Of a stretch of DNA of 36,330 bases, positions 17,121 through 24,905 are shown piece by piece. Position 1 is the stretch's first letter, and each line of letters opens with the position of its first letter. The DNA is from Chrysophaeum taylorii (Eukaryota > Sar > Pelagophyceae > Pelagomonadales > Pelagomonadaceae): contig JAQMWT010000254.1 in assembly GCA_029834535.1 (NCBI GenBank), positions 1 through 36,330 of the forward strand. Reading direction: 5' to 3'. Position numbers and translations under genes: made by a program. Under the pieces are notes generated by a model. That model worked only from the letters and a program-made list of their open reading frames with translations, was not told the DNA's origin and did not search any database.

Positions 17121-18543
17121 GAGGAATATAGAGCAAAACGTGCGATCCTTCCTTGTATTCAACATCAACATGATCGGCATTGTAGGCCAATCGTTGTTTC
17201 TTTAAAGCTTTATCACGAGACTCGCGGACGATCTTCGTATAATACTTCAGTCGTTCACGAGTTTCAGCGACTGCATCAGAGCGAGTCTTCGGCAAAAATC
17301 GCGTATCAACGTCCATAAACGTGTAGTCAGTCGGCAGCATCGGCTGACGGTTCAGGCGCAGCATAAAGGGAGAAATCTGCGTGCCTGGAATAAACTTGCG
17401 GTTGTAACAAAACGCAATATAATGAGCAAAGTCGGGCCAATCCGTGATGTTCCGGCCCTGAAGGCAAGCACGGAGGAAGGCCTTGATAAATCCGTTAACA
17501 CGCTCAGCCGGGTTCGACTGGGCATGATAAGGAATCGTAGTTTGGTATCGTGTGTTGAAGAGATGGCAAAACTCGCGCATCAACTTGTTCACGAACTCTT
17601 TACCGTTGTCGGTACGAATCATCTGGGGCAAGTAGCCTTTGAGGAGGATGTTAATGACAAAAGACTCGAGGGCAGACTCGGCAGTCTTATCGTTCAAAGC
17701 ACCCAGAATCAAGAAATGCGAGAGCGGATCAAAAAATACTAGACGATACGTCTCGGGACCAGCGCAGGGCAAAGGTCCGAATAAATCCATGCAAAGAACA
17801 GCACCATCACCATCGTAGACGGGCTGCTGCAAGAGTCCAGCTCGTTTCGGCTCAGGCGTACGAGCTTTCTGGCAAACTAAACATTCAGCAATGAAGATTC
17901 CAACTTCGTTCGACATGTGGGGCCACCAAAATCGTTCTTGGATAGGCTGGACGGTACTGTGACGTCCCATATGACCACCGTTAACCGGAGTGTCATGGTA
18001 GAGTCGAATAATGCGCTTGCGCAACGTAGCAGGTGCAACAATCATCGGGTGCAAATCAGCAGACATGCGGTAAATAACGTCTTTAACGACTTCGAATCGT
18101 TCGTTCGCTCGGGAACGTCGCGGCGTCTGACCTTGGGCCATTCGGTAGCGAATATCCTCGCAAGTAGCATCAGATTCTTGCTCACGTGCGATCTCAGCGA
18201 GCGTCATATTATCGGGTATCTTATCGATATAATCTTTGTAAGCGGCTGCGTCCTTGAAGATCTGTGGCTCATCGCGCGCACGGTTCTTCCGACGTTGTCT
18301 CGTAGCGTGAGATGTAGCCAATTTCATCGGATCCTTTTCAGGGTCTTCGTCTTCGTCTTCCGGCAGTTCGGTCGTAACAAACGACATTATGAAGTGTCGG
18401 CCGGAGGCGGGAATTCCTCGGTCATCAACAGGTCGGGGAAGCTCTTGGAACACCAAATAAGCGTGGTTTAAAGGTTCTCCAAACTCGTCAGTCTCGATGA
18501 CATGATCTATCGGATTGCGGGAGAGACAGTCAGGGATGCTCAT
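17100..18543 (-). pseudogene. gypsy integrase
   Basis: This begins with the end of the RNase H linker ('MSIPDCLSRNPIDH', the family's 'aDaLSR'). An acidic linker follows, then the HHCC zinc finger ('RLYHDTPVNGGHMGRHSTVQ', 'ECLVCQKAR'). The DDE core shows Asp in 'CMDLFGPLPC', Asp in 'IRTDNGKEFV' and Glu in 'SNPAERVNGFIKAF', the usual D,D-35-E order. The frame runs on to 17047, but after about 17120 the protein sense is lost to the frameshift. The core residues are all present, so damage is at the edges. Confidence 0.9.
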
Positions 18544-18564
18544 TCCCAGTGACTTTCCCGGCTT

Positions 18565-19020
18565 TTAACCAAGTTCAGGGTCAAAATTGGCGAGGCGCAT
18601 CGCCCAACGAGCAAGCTGCCCAGACGAGTGCGTCGCCTTACGTAAAGACGTCAAATTTCGGTGATCGGTCTCCAAAACAGTCCGGTGCCCTTCGATGTAG
18701 GCTCGAAAGTGCTCTAGAGAAAGTGTAACTGCCAGCAGCTCTAGCCGACGAGGCTCATAATTCCGCATCTCCTTCGGCACAGCTCGGCTCCAATATTCAA
18801 TCACTCGTTCTTCTCGAGTCACTCTTCCGGCATCGTCCTTGACTTCGACAATCTGGAAGAGATACGCTCCAAGTCCATCCTTGGAAGCATCGGATCGGAT
18901 CTGAAAAGGCAGATCATAATCGGGGTGGTAGACTCCTCTGGAATCAACCAAAGCTTCAATAATCGTATCCCAAGCTTTCTGACACTCGGGCGTCCACTCG
19001 AACTTTACACCTTCGAGGCA
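18565..19020 (-). pseudogene. gypsy RNase H domain, between two stop codons
   Basis: RNase H removes the RNA strand during cDNA synthesis. It is in the same frame as RT and integrase, but bounded by TGA 19021-19023 and TAA 18565-18567. It starts 'VKFEWTPECQKAWDTI' and shows 'QIRSDASKDGLGAYL' (first Asp), 'EPRRLELLAVTLSLEHFRAY' (Glu) and 'VLETDHRNLTSL' (Asp). It ends 'MRLANFDPELG', where the TAA falls in place of the residue before 'KPG' in the usual 'Y.PG' motif. Confidence 0.9.
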
Positions 19021-20130
19021 TCATCGTCTCAGCGGATCCACGATCTTCGAGTAGCCCTTCACATATCGCCGGCAGTAATTACTCATGCCGATGAAAGAGC
19101 GTATCTGGGTCTTCGGGGGAGTATTCGGTAAAGTACCTGGAATCGGCATCTTCTGCAGTGCTTCCAGCGTCTTCGGATTCGGCTTCAAGCCTTCTGGGGT
19201 AGAAATGTGTCCCCGAAATTCTATATCATCCTTGAGAAGGTGGAACCTTGCGGTTCGACCGCTGTACCCTCTCTGTGCCAAATGACACATCACTTCGATC
19301 AAAACTTGCAAATGTCGATGAAGATCGTCGGATCCCATCATAATATCGTCAACAAACGCAACCAAGTCTTGATACATCCATTTCGAAAGGTCGCTCGCCA
19401 TTTGCTTGCAGAAAAGAGCTCCGGCCGTCTTCACACCTAGAGGTAATCGCAAGAAACTATGAGCGCCAAGTGGGCTAACCATCGTGACAGCGTCTTGCGC
19501 TGCCGGATCCAGACGAAGGTTGTGGTATCCCCATCTAATATCAATGCATGTCCGCCATCGTCGCATAGCGAGAAAAGCTAAAGCATCATCATGTCGAATG
19601 TTCGGCCAACTGTCATTGACCACTTGATCGTTGAGCTGACGTAAGTCAACTGCAGCACGGAACGCGTTTGACGTTCCAATCTCAGCTCCTTTCTTCGGAA
19701 GCATCAACACAGGAAAGCACCAAGGTGAGTTGGCCGGACGAATGACTCCATCCCGGCACCACTCGCTGATTTGCTTGCGGAGACAATCGAGCTTCGCAGG
19801 TGTCAATCGGTAGGGCGTCATCTTAATCGGTCGCGGATTCGCGTCTTTGAATCGTAGAGACACAGGAGGTGAGTCTACAGGTCTCATAATCGGGTCGAAA
19901 AAGGCCCAAGAATATTGCACACAGTGACGGAGCATCAGTTTCGCCTCGTCATCTAAGTGTGGATTTTCGGGAATTCCCAGCTCCTGAACAACCTTGTCAA
20001 CTTCTTCCTTCGTAGGAACTTGAACTTTCATAGCTTCATTATCCTTGACATGCTCGGGAGTTTGCGGCAGCGGTGCACCCTCAGCATCGCGCGGCGCATC
20101 TTTCCATGGCACATCGATACTTTTTCTCAT
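19021..20130 (-). CDS. gypsy reverse transcriptase
   Basis: A 369-codon frame starting at an ATG (20128-20130) right after two stops. It has an N-terminal spacer, then 'PYRLTPAKLDCLRKQISEWC', 'IRPANSPWCFPVLMLPKKG', 'RAAVDLRQLND', 'CIDIRWGYHNLRL' (first catalytic Asp), 'FLRLPLGVKTAGALFCKQM' and the active site 'LVAFVDDIMMGS'. The usual gypsy motif is Y-x-D-D; here it is F-V-D-D. It ends at TGA 19021-19023 after 'YSKIVDPLRR', just where the RNase H connection should begin, so CGA to TGA is likely. Confidence 0.95.
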   Translation of the reverse strand: MRKSIDVPWKDAPRDAEGAPLPQTPEHVKDNEAMKVQVPTKEEVDKVVQELGIPENPHLDDEAKLMLRHCVQYSWAFFDPIMRPVDSPPVSLRFKDANPRPIKMTPYRLTPAKLDCLRKQISEWCRDGVIRPANSPWCFPVLMLPKKGAEIGTSNAFRAAVDLRQLNDQVVNDSWPNIRHDDALAFLAMRRWRTCIDIRWGYHNLRLDPAAQDAVTMVSPLGAHSFLRLPLGVKTAGALFCKQMASDLSKWMYQDLVAFVDDIMMGSDDLHRHLQVLIEVMCHLAQRGYSGRTARFHLLKDDIEFRGHISTPEGLKPNPKTLEALQKMPIPGTLPNTPPKTQIRSFIGMSNYCRRYVKGYSKIVDPLRR

Positions 20131-20139
20131 ATTTTAGTC

Positions 20140-21576
20140 TCACTTCCGGGTGGCTTTTGTTGATCCTCTCGCCTTTGACACGAACACTCGGCTCGCTCTT
20201 AATCTTCGGTTCCCGATCTCGCTCAGGATCTGGCGGAACGTCCAAATTTGGTTGTCGGGGGGGGCAGCAAAAGAAGCATGACACGTCCCCGGCTCATCTG
20301 TTGCAGGCGGAATCAACGGTACCACTGGAGGTTTCCATTCGGTGCGATCTTGGAGATCATCAGTCGACACCCATCGTACGACACGTGTGCGTGTGTTTAA
20401 CAGCGGAACTTGTACGTGACGAAGGGTGGTTTCATCAATTTGCAAATAATAATCAAACGGTCGGTCTGCAGGACTCAACGCTGACGGCAAAGCTTCGCCG
20501 CTCGGGTGAAAATCCTTGGTCACAGAGTTGTGCAGATCGAGTACTAATAAGGTCATCGTGTCTGGTGGCACGACGGACGCCAAGTGTTTCAAACTATGAG
20601 GGATGAGTATAGCTGCCGCTCGGAATCGCACTTCTTTCCGCTCTGGCGGTTTCTTCCTCAGGAAACAGTGAGCTCGTATCCATATCGTCGGTACGCTCCT
20701 CTTCTTCTTATCCATGCTGATCGTCCCATCCAAATTCGATTCCGGGCGGCAGCTATACTCATCCCTCATAGTATGTTCGGGATCTTTCTTTATCACATAG
20801 CCATCATCATATGCAGGCTGAAAATCTTTGAACTCGTCGTTCGTGAGTAACACGCCAGGGCTTTCACAGAGCTCCAAAGGCAGTTCATGCGTTATAAGAT
20901 TCTTCACCTCTTCCGCGTTCGTATTCATTTTCTCGGCCGTTTCACTCGGCCTATCATCCACTCCATCGCTTAGAGTATCGGCAATCGTCTCGTCACTAAA
21001 AATGTCGGCACACGAAATGTCTGCCATCGTCAAAGGGAACAAAACATCTGCACAAACGTCTGCAAAAACGTCTGTAATCGGTTCGTCGGGGGGGCCTGCA
21101 AAAGAAGAAGGCGTCGTCCCCGACGTCATATCTGTCAAGAAATGGCCACCAAAGGGCACGTGACGTTCGATGGGCGTGTAAACAGGTGCGCGCTTATCAT
21201 TCGAGATAATCCTCTGCGACGCATCGTCGACCGATCGCGGATACGAAGTGTCATCCACTTGAATGTCCGGAGGTAGACTCATAGCATCGAGCGTAGCAGC
21301 GGCGGGTCCATTCTTTTGGGCGTCATCGGCTGTACGGGGCTCGTAAATCGGATTCGCACTTAACTCCGGCGCGTCGTCAAAACCGAGGGTTGTGTCAGCT
21401 GACGACAAATCATATCGTGCCACCAACAGTGACACCGGGTCAGAAGCGGTTGTCGGCTTCGGCCCGTAGTTTAACGACGTTTCGGTCAGATTCTCCGATC
21501 CTGTGGGGATTTTGGTTTGGGTGAGCTCCTTCGACTTGGATTGCTCTTGCTCATAGTTTAACGACGTTTCGGTCAT
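20140..21576 (-). CDS. gypsy polyprotein, region between Gag coiled coil and RT
   Basis: This 478-codon frame is in phase with RT. It is acidic and disordered-looking in its first half (many D, S, T, P). Two copies of 'TETSLNY' near the start come from an 87-bp direct duplication (21467-21488 and 21554-21575). The second half is more globular ('VLDLHNSVTKDFHPSG', 'FDYYLQIDETTLRHVQVPLL'). I see neither a DTG/DSG protease motif nor a CCHC knuckle, so the protease is absent, very diverged or hidden. A perfect-looking 35-bp inverted repeat (20594-20628 / 20737-20771) lies inside it. It ends TGA 20140-20142 with a second stop TAA six bases on. Confidence 0.7.
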   Translation of the reverse strand: MTETSLNYEQEQSKSKELTQTKIPTGSENLTETSLNYGPKPTTASDPVSLLVARYDLSSADTTLGFDDAPELSANPIYEPRTADDAQKNGPAAATLDAMSLPPDIQVDDTSYPRSVDDASQRIISNDKRAPVYTPIERHVPFGGHFLTDMTSGTTPSSFAGPPDEPITDVFADVCADVLFPLTMADISCADIFSDETIADTLSDGVDDRPSETAEKMNTNAEEVKNLITHELPLELCESPGVLLTNDEFKDFQPAYDDGYVIKKDPEHTMRDEYSCRPESNLDGTISMDKKKRSVPTIWIRAHCFLRKKPPERKEVRFRAAAILIPHSLKHLASVVPPDTMTLLVLDLHNSVTKDFHPSGEALPSALSPADRPFDYYLQIDETTLRHVQVPLLNTRTRVVRWVSTDDLQDRTEWKPPVVPLIPPATDEPGTCHASFAAPPDNQIWTFRQILSEIGNRRLRASRVFVSKARGSTKATRK

Positions 21577-21666
21577 CTCGGACGACTCGTCGTCGTCGTC
21601 GCGCGGCTTCCTAACTTTCGCTCGCGTTCGCGTGGGCGGCGGTACCTCCGAGGGTCGGAATTCTCA

Positions 21667-21948
21667 CTCAAGACTGCTCGCTCGCCTCGGGCGACTCGAC
21701 GTACGCAATTCATCCCGCTCACGGGTCAACCATCGTACTTGCTCGTGTATTTTATCTAATCGAGCGTGTTCGTGCCGCATTTGCTCTTGCATTATTTTTA
21801 TCTTCTTCCGGTGTAGCGATTCACGCCGCATCTCTTCTTCTATCAGCTGGATGAGGATTTCTTGTGCGCGCTTATTTTCTCGGCGTATCTCGCGTAAATT
21901 GGCTTTGTAAATCTTCGCAACATTCGGTGGTTCATCACCTCGCGCACG
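21667..21948 (-). pseudogene. gypsy Gag, coiled-coil segment between two stops
   Basis: Same frame, bounded by TAA 21949-21951 and TGA 21664-21666. The sequence is a strong charged coiled coil: 'NVAKIYKANLREIRRENKRA', 'EILIQLIEEEMRRESLHRKK', 'IMQEQMRHEHARLDKIHEQV'. It is likely a Gag assembly helix. The short stretch 21577-21663 after the TGA (RPSEVPPPTRTRAKVRKPR, then D-rich) joins it to the next part. Confidence 0.8.
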
Positions 21949-22548
21949 TTATGGATGGGCTGCCGGTTGTCTCGCCGGCGGCGCCCTCGGCAGTTCATCG
22001 CCGTTGTAGTTCAGCTCTTCTTCCTCATCATCATAATCAGTATCATCATCATCGTTCCCCTCGCTCGTCTCATCCTGACGGCTTGGCGGTTCGTCATATC
22101 GTAGCTGCTCGACGGCAGCATCATCGTCTTCCATATCGGCTCTGGCTCGTTCTAGTCGGCCGAGATCAGAGCGGGTCCAAAATGGTTGAGTCGTCGTCGT
22201 TCTCGTGTTCCTTCGACTCTGGGACTTCTACTCGTCCACGACACGCGTAATATAGTCGTTGCGTGCGTCTCCCACCGACAAATCTATCAGTCCGGTGGGC
22301 GGCAGAATTCGTCTCTGCCCGGCAGTCAATGCCTTATCAGTGAGTTGCGATCTCACTCCGCTCGCCTGCGGCAGCGGTACCCGGGTTGCGCGTCGGCTAG
22401 CACCGAATCGCGCGTCGTCACTTCCGACGACTAACGTATCCGACCGGGGAACTTTCCCACGGCAGTGGTCCTTCTGGAATTCGTCGTCGCCGCGCTTGAT
22501 CAGGGCGCGCACGGCTTGTCCGGACCGTGTAGAGAATGCAAGATGCAC
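21949..22548 (-). pseudogene. gypsy Gag N-terminal region with in-frame TAG
   Basis: The first ATG of the long frame is at 22546-22548, about 50 bp inside the 5' LTR, which fits the start of gag-pol. It is a basic region rich in R, S and T, broken by TAG 22228-22230. An acidic tract follows ('EGNDDDDTDYDDEEEELNYN') and a P/A-rich end before TAA 21949-21951. No Gag signature is recognised; identity is from position. Confidence 0.65.
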
Positions 22549-22570
22549 TCGTTCGCTGCGACCGATATAG

Positions 22571-22597
22571 TCGCTCGAATCTCGTATTCCTCCACCA
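22571..22597 (-). promoter_or_regulatory. primer-binding site of the gypsy element
   Basis: Read on the plus strand, this is a tRNA-like 3' end: CTCGAATCTCG, then TATTCCTCCACCA with the CCA tail at 22595-22597. Read on the minus strand, it is TGGTGGAGGAATACGAG starting 2-3 bases after the 5' LTR, as a PBS should. The acceptor strand implied is TTCCTCC with discriminator A. I cannot name the tRNA. Confidence 0.7.
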
Positions 22598-22599
22598 CC

Positions 22600-22913
22600 G
22601 GTGGCGTAAGGAGAATTTAGGGGCTACCTGGCGTGCCTTCGAATCCTGGCTCGCCGCTCGCGTCCGTGCCCTTGGTGGAGTCACTGGACGAGGATGGCCG
22701 TTCTCCCGCCACACAACCACAAACAACTTCCGTGCCTGGTCCTCACAACTCGAGGATCGGCTGTTGCTTCATGATTAAGAACACTTGAATCACAGAAATC
22801 AGGGAAGATGATGTCATATAGAAAACTGACATCATCAGAACGGAGTAGGGTGCCCCTGATAGGGGGGACCCTAGAAGAGGGGTAAGCCTTAGGAGGCGGG
22901 AGTTGCCGCCACA
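22600..22913 (-). repeat. 5' LTR of the gypsy element
   Basis: Matches 16143-16456 over its length with scattered differences. The inner edge reads GGTGGCG instead of TGTGGCG, and the outer edge is intact (CGCCACA). Confidence 0.95.
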
Positions 22914-23175
22914 GTGTCGGCTCCCCGTATCGTTGTGTGGGGAAATCCGCTTGAGCCACGTCTTCGACGGCACAATATGTTCTAAATCGAACACGAACTT
23001 CGGGCCGCGGAAAGCACGCGATCGGAGCAGCGTTACCTACGCCGGACTTGGCGTCTACGGAAACTTTACGACCTCATCTGTCGGTCAGGCCAAAGTCCGG
23101 CGGGCAGACGGTGCTAATTAGACCGTGCTGTCGCCGCGTCCCTATGGCACTTCTCGCAACAGCTGCGGATGATAT

Positions 23176-24540
23176 TTGGCAGCAGCGACGGCAGTAGACA
23201 CCGAAGGCTGGTGGGAAATCGACGTTGGCTTCGCACGACGCGTTGGTGCGAGTCTCAATCTCACTGTCCTCTACGAAATACTCAACGCCGCGCTCAATAG
23301 AGATCTTTGTCCGACTCTTCCAAGGCACCACCACAAAGATGCGGCTGGCCGGAGGCACTGGTCGTACTGCAGTAACCCGACGAAGTTCACGGGCACCCCC
23401 CCCCGCCGTATTCATTGCCAATGCGGCGCAGGCGGAAGCCGTGGGACCAACCACCTACGCAGCTGTCATGCCTGGGACTGGCCGATTCCAACGACGTGGG
23501 CCATCCTCTCGGAGTACGGCGCCGGCGGCTATCCCAAGCCGCGTGCTGTGGAGGCCCCAGTCCCCGCCGCGGCCCCCGACTTCGCCACGGCCCTGGCCTC
23601 CACCGAGACCCACGTCGACCCAATGCCGAGTACCAACAAGAGGCGGGCTCAGACGACGCCGAGCAAAGCACCTCCAAAGTCGGACGAGGAGTACGACGAC
23701 ACGCCGTCGCCAGCCCCGTACCGGCAACCCGAGGCCGTCATGGCAAAGCCCAAGCTCGAAGCCGAGGATCACTCAACGGAGATCGCGAGGCTGAGAGCGC
23801 GTGTCAGGCACCTCGAGTACGAGAATGAGGACGTTCAGACCAAGCTGCAGCAGGCTGAGACCGAGCTAGCCGCCTACCACCAGGTCGACGATCTTCAAGT
23901 CGAACCACGCCGGCATCGAGAGCTCGTGATCTTCAACGCCAGCATGATAAAGAGGCATGGGTGCGAGCTCGAGGCGCTGCGTCGAACTGGGGTCGAGCTG
24001 CTGATGAAGTTCGACGCCGAGTCGAGATGGCGCCAGAGGTGCGCGTCCGGGATGCCGAGGCCCGCGCCTCGGCGGCGGAGGTGCGCGCCTGGAACGCCGA
24101 GACCCGCGCCTCGGGGGCCCAGGCGTGGTTCTTGGCGGAAGTCGCGCGCGCCGAAGCAGACATTGCGCGTGCCGTTGCCGTCGCCGACGACCGCGCCGAG
24201 GCTTCCACCGCCGCTGCACGTGCGTCTGCCCGAGTGCAAGAGCGACGCCGCCAGGCTGACGCGGACCGTCAGGCCCGCAAGAAGGCGGAGGTCAGTCTCA
24301 AGGTCGCTCACGACTATGTCAGTGTCCAACGCGAGCTGCATAACCCATGGATTGTTGACCAAACAATCAGATCAAGAGGCTGACGCAGGAGCTCGACCTC
24401 GAACGAGCTCAACACGCCGTCGCTCTCGCGCAGAAGGCCGAGGCCTATGCCGCCGAGCAGCTCCGGTCTGTTAGGCAGGAAGCGCAAGTCACCGCCGAGC
24501 AGCAGCATTCCGCGGTGCACTTGCAAGCACTCGAAACAGA
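23176..24540 (+). pseudogene. Ala-rich coiled-coil protein, N-terminal half of a broken gene
   Basis: Unrecognised family. The first part (to about 23600) is unclear and may be better read in the frame starting at 23225. From about 23620 the frame shows a P/S/E-rich linker, then a coiled coil 'STEIARLRARVRHLEYENED' and 'VQTKLQQAETELAAYHQ'. At about 24000-24030 sense passes to another frame ('RVRDAEARASAAEVRAWNAE', 'VAVADDRAEASTAAARASAR', 'ARKKAEVSLKVAHDYVSVQR'). At about 24355 it passes to a third frame ('NQIKRLTQELDLERAQHAVA', 'AEAYAAEQLRSVRQEAQ'). It is cut at about 24540 by an AT-rich insert, and its coil resumes in the same frame at about 24908, so it belongs with the DUF6589-like part downstream. 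Confidence 0.65.
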
Positions 24541-24547
24541 ACAATTT

Positions 24548-24618
24548 TGTCTTAAATGTCGACTGCTAAGAGGGGGGTGTGTGTGGGGAGGATGAAGGAT
24601 GTGGGTGGGTTTGTGGGG
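24548..24618 (-). repeat. ~75-bp unit inserted with a 15-bp duplication
   Basis: The unit (TGTCTTAAATGTCGACTGC ... GGGTTTGTGGGG) sits between two copies of CAGAACAATTTTGTC (24537-24551 and 24619-24633). This is the one place where the unit has clean flanks and looks like a mobile insertion. Confidence 0.8.
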
Positions 24619-24663
24619 CAGAACAATTTTGTCCAGCAAAACACACCGCCACTAACCTGAATA

Positions 24664-24905
24664 CTATCACGCCCAGTGTTTCTCTCACAAGAGCCCAATC
24701 TTCGCAAACCCTCAGTCATGTTACTTTGTTCTGGTTTGTCAACCCCAGCGTTCCTGTCTCAAGCCACTAATGATTTAGGCTTAAATGTCAATGTAAAAAT
24801 TGTTGTTGAGTCTGATGATACGCTTGTTCGTATGTTACGCCACCGTTTCCCTACAGTATTATTATTCGAATCTCTCCCCGCCTTTATTAACCATCTTCAC
24901 CTAAT
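24664..24905 (+). pseudogene. fragment resembling the N-terminus of a C5 cytosine methyltransferase (DNMT3-like)
   Basis: The AT-rich frame around 24676 encodes 'KPSVMLLCSGLSTPAFLSQA', 'DLGLNVNVKIVVESDDTLVR' and 'MLRHRFPTVLLFESLPAFIN'. Spacing and pattern recall SAM-binding motif I of DNMT3-type enzymes ('vLsLFdGi.tg...lk.lG') followed by motif II ('v.....asE.d..a..v.rh..p...'). The catalytic PC motif and everything beyond are absent. The composition matches the AT-rich block at 1-3.4 kb rather than the GC-rich gene on either side, so this is inserted DNA. Retrotransposons carrying cytosine methyltransferases are known in some protists. The alternative is chance similarity in a short unknown peptide. 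Confidence 0.35.

Larger units (their letters stand above)
16143..22913 (-). mobile_element. Ty3/gypsy LTR retrotransposon, complete in structure but inactivated
   Basis: Direct LTRs at 16143-16456 and 22600-22913 enclose one gag-pol frame on the minus strand. The 5-bp duplication GTGTC lies at 16138-16142 and 22914-22918, so the element inserted as a unit. RT comes before RNase H and integrase, the gypsy order. Several stop codons and one frameshift inactivate it. The solo LTR at 6408 and the remnant at 5421 belong to the same family. Confidence 0.95.

Noticed and set aside
16497..22548. Reassigned stop codons (TAA/TAG/TGA read as amino acids) to explain the in-frame stops.
   Set aside because: Gln codons CAA and CAG are used freely, all three stops also end complete frames (copia TGA 12117, LC8 TAA 34477), and the stops occur only in elements that show other decay. 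Mutation is simpler.
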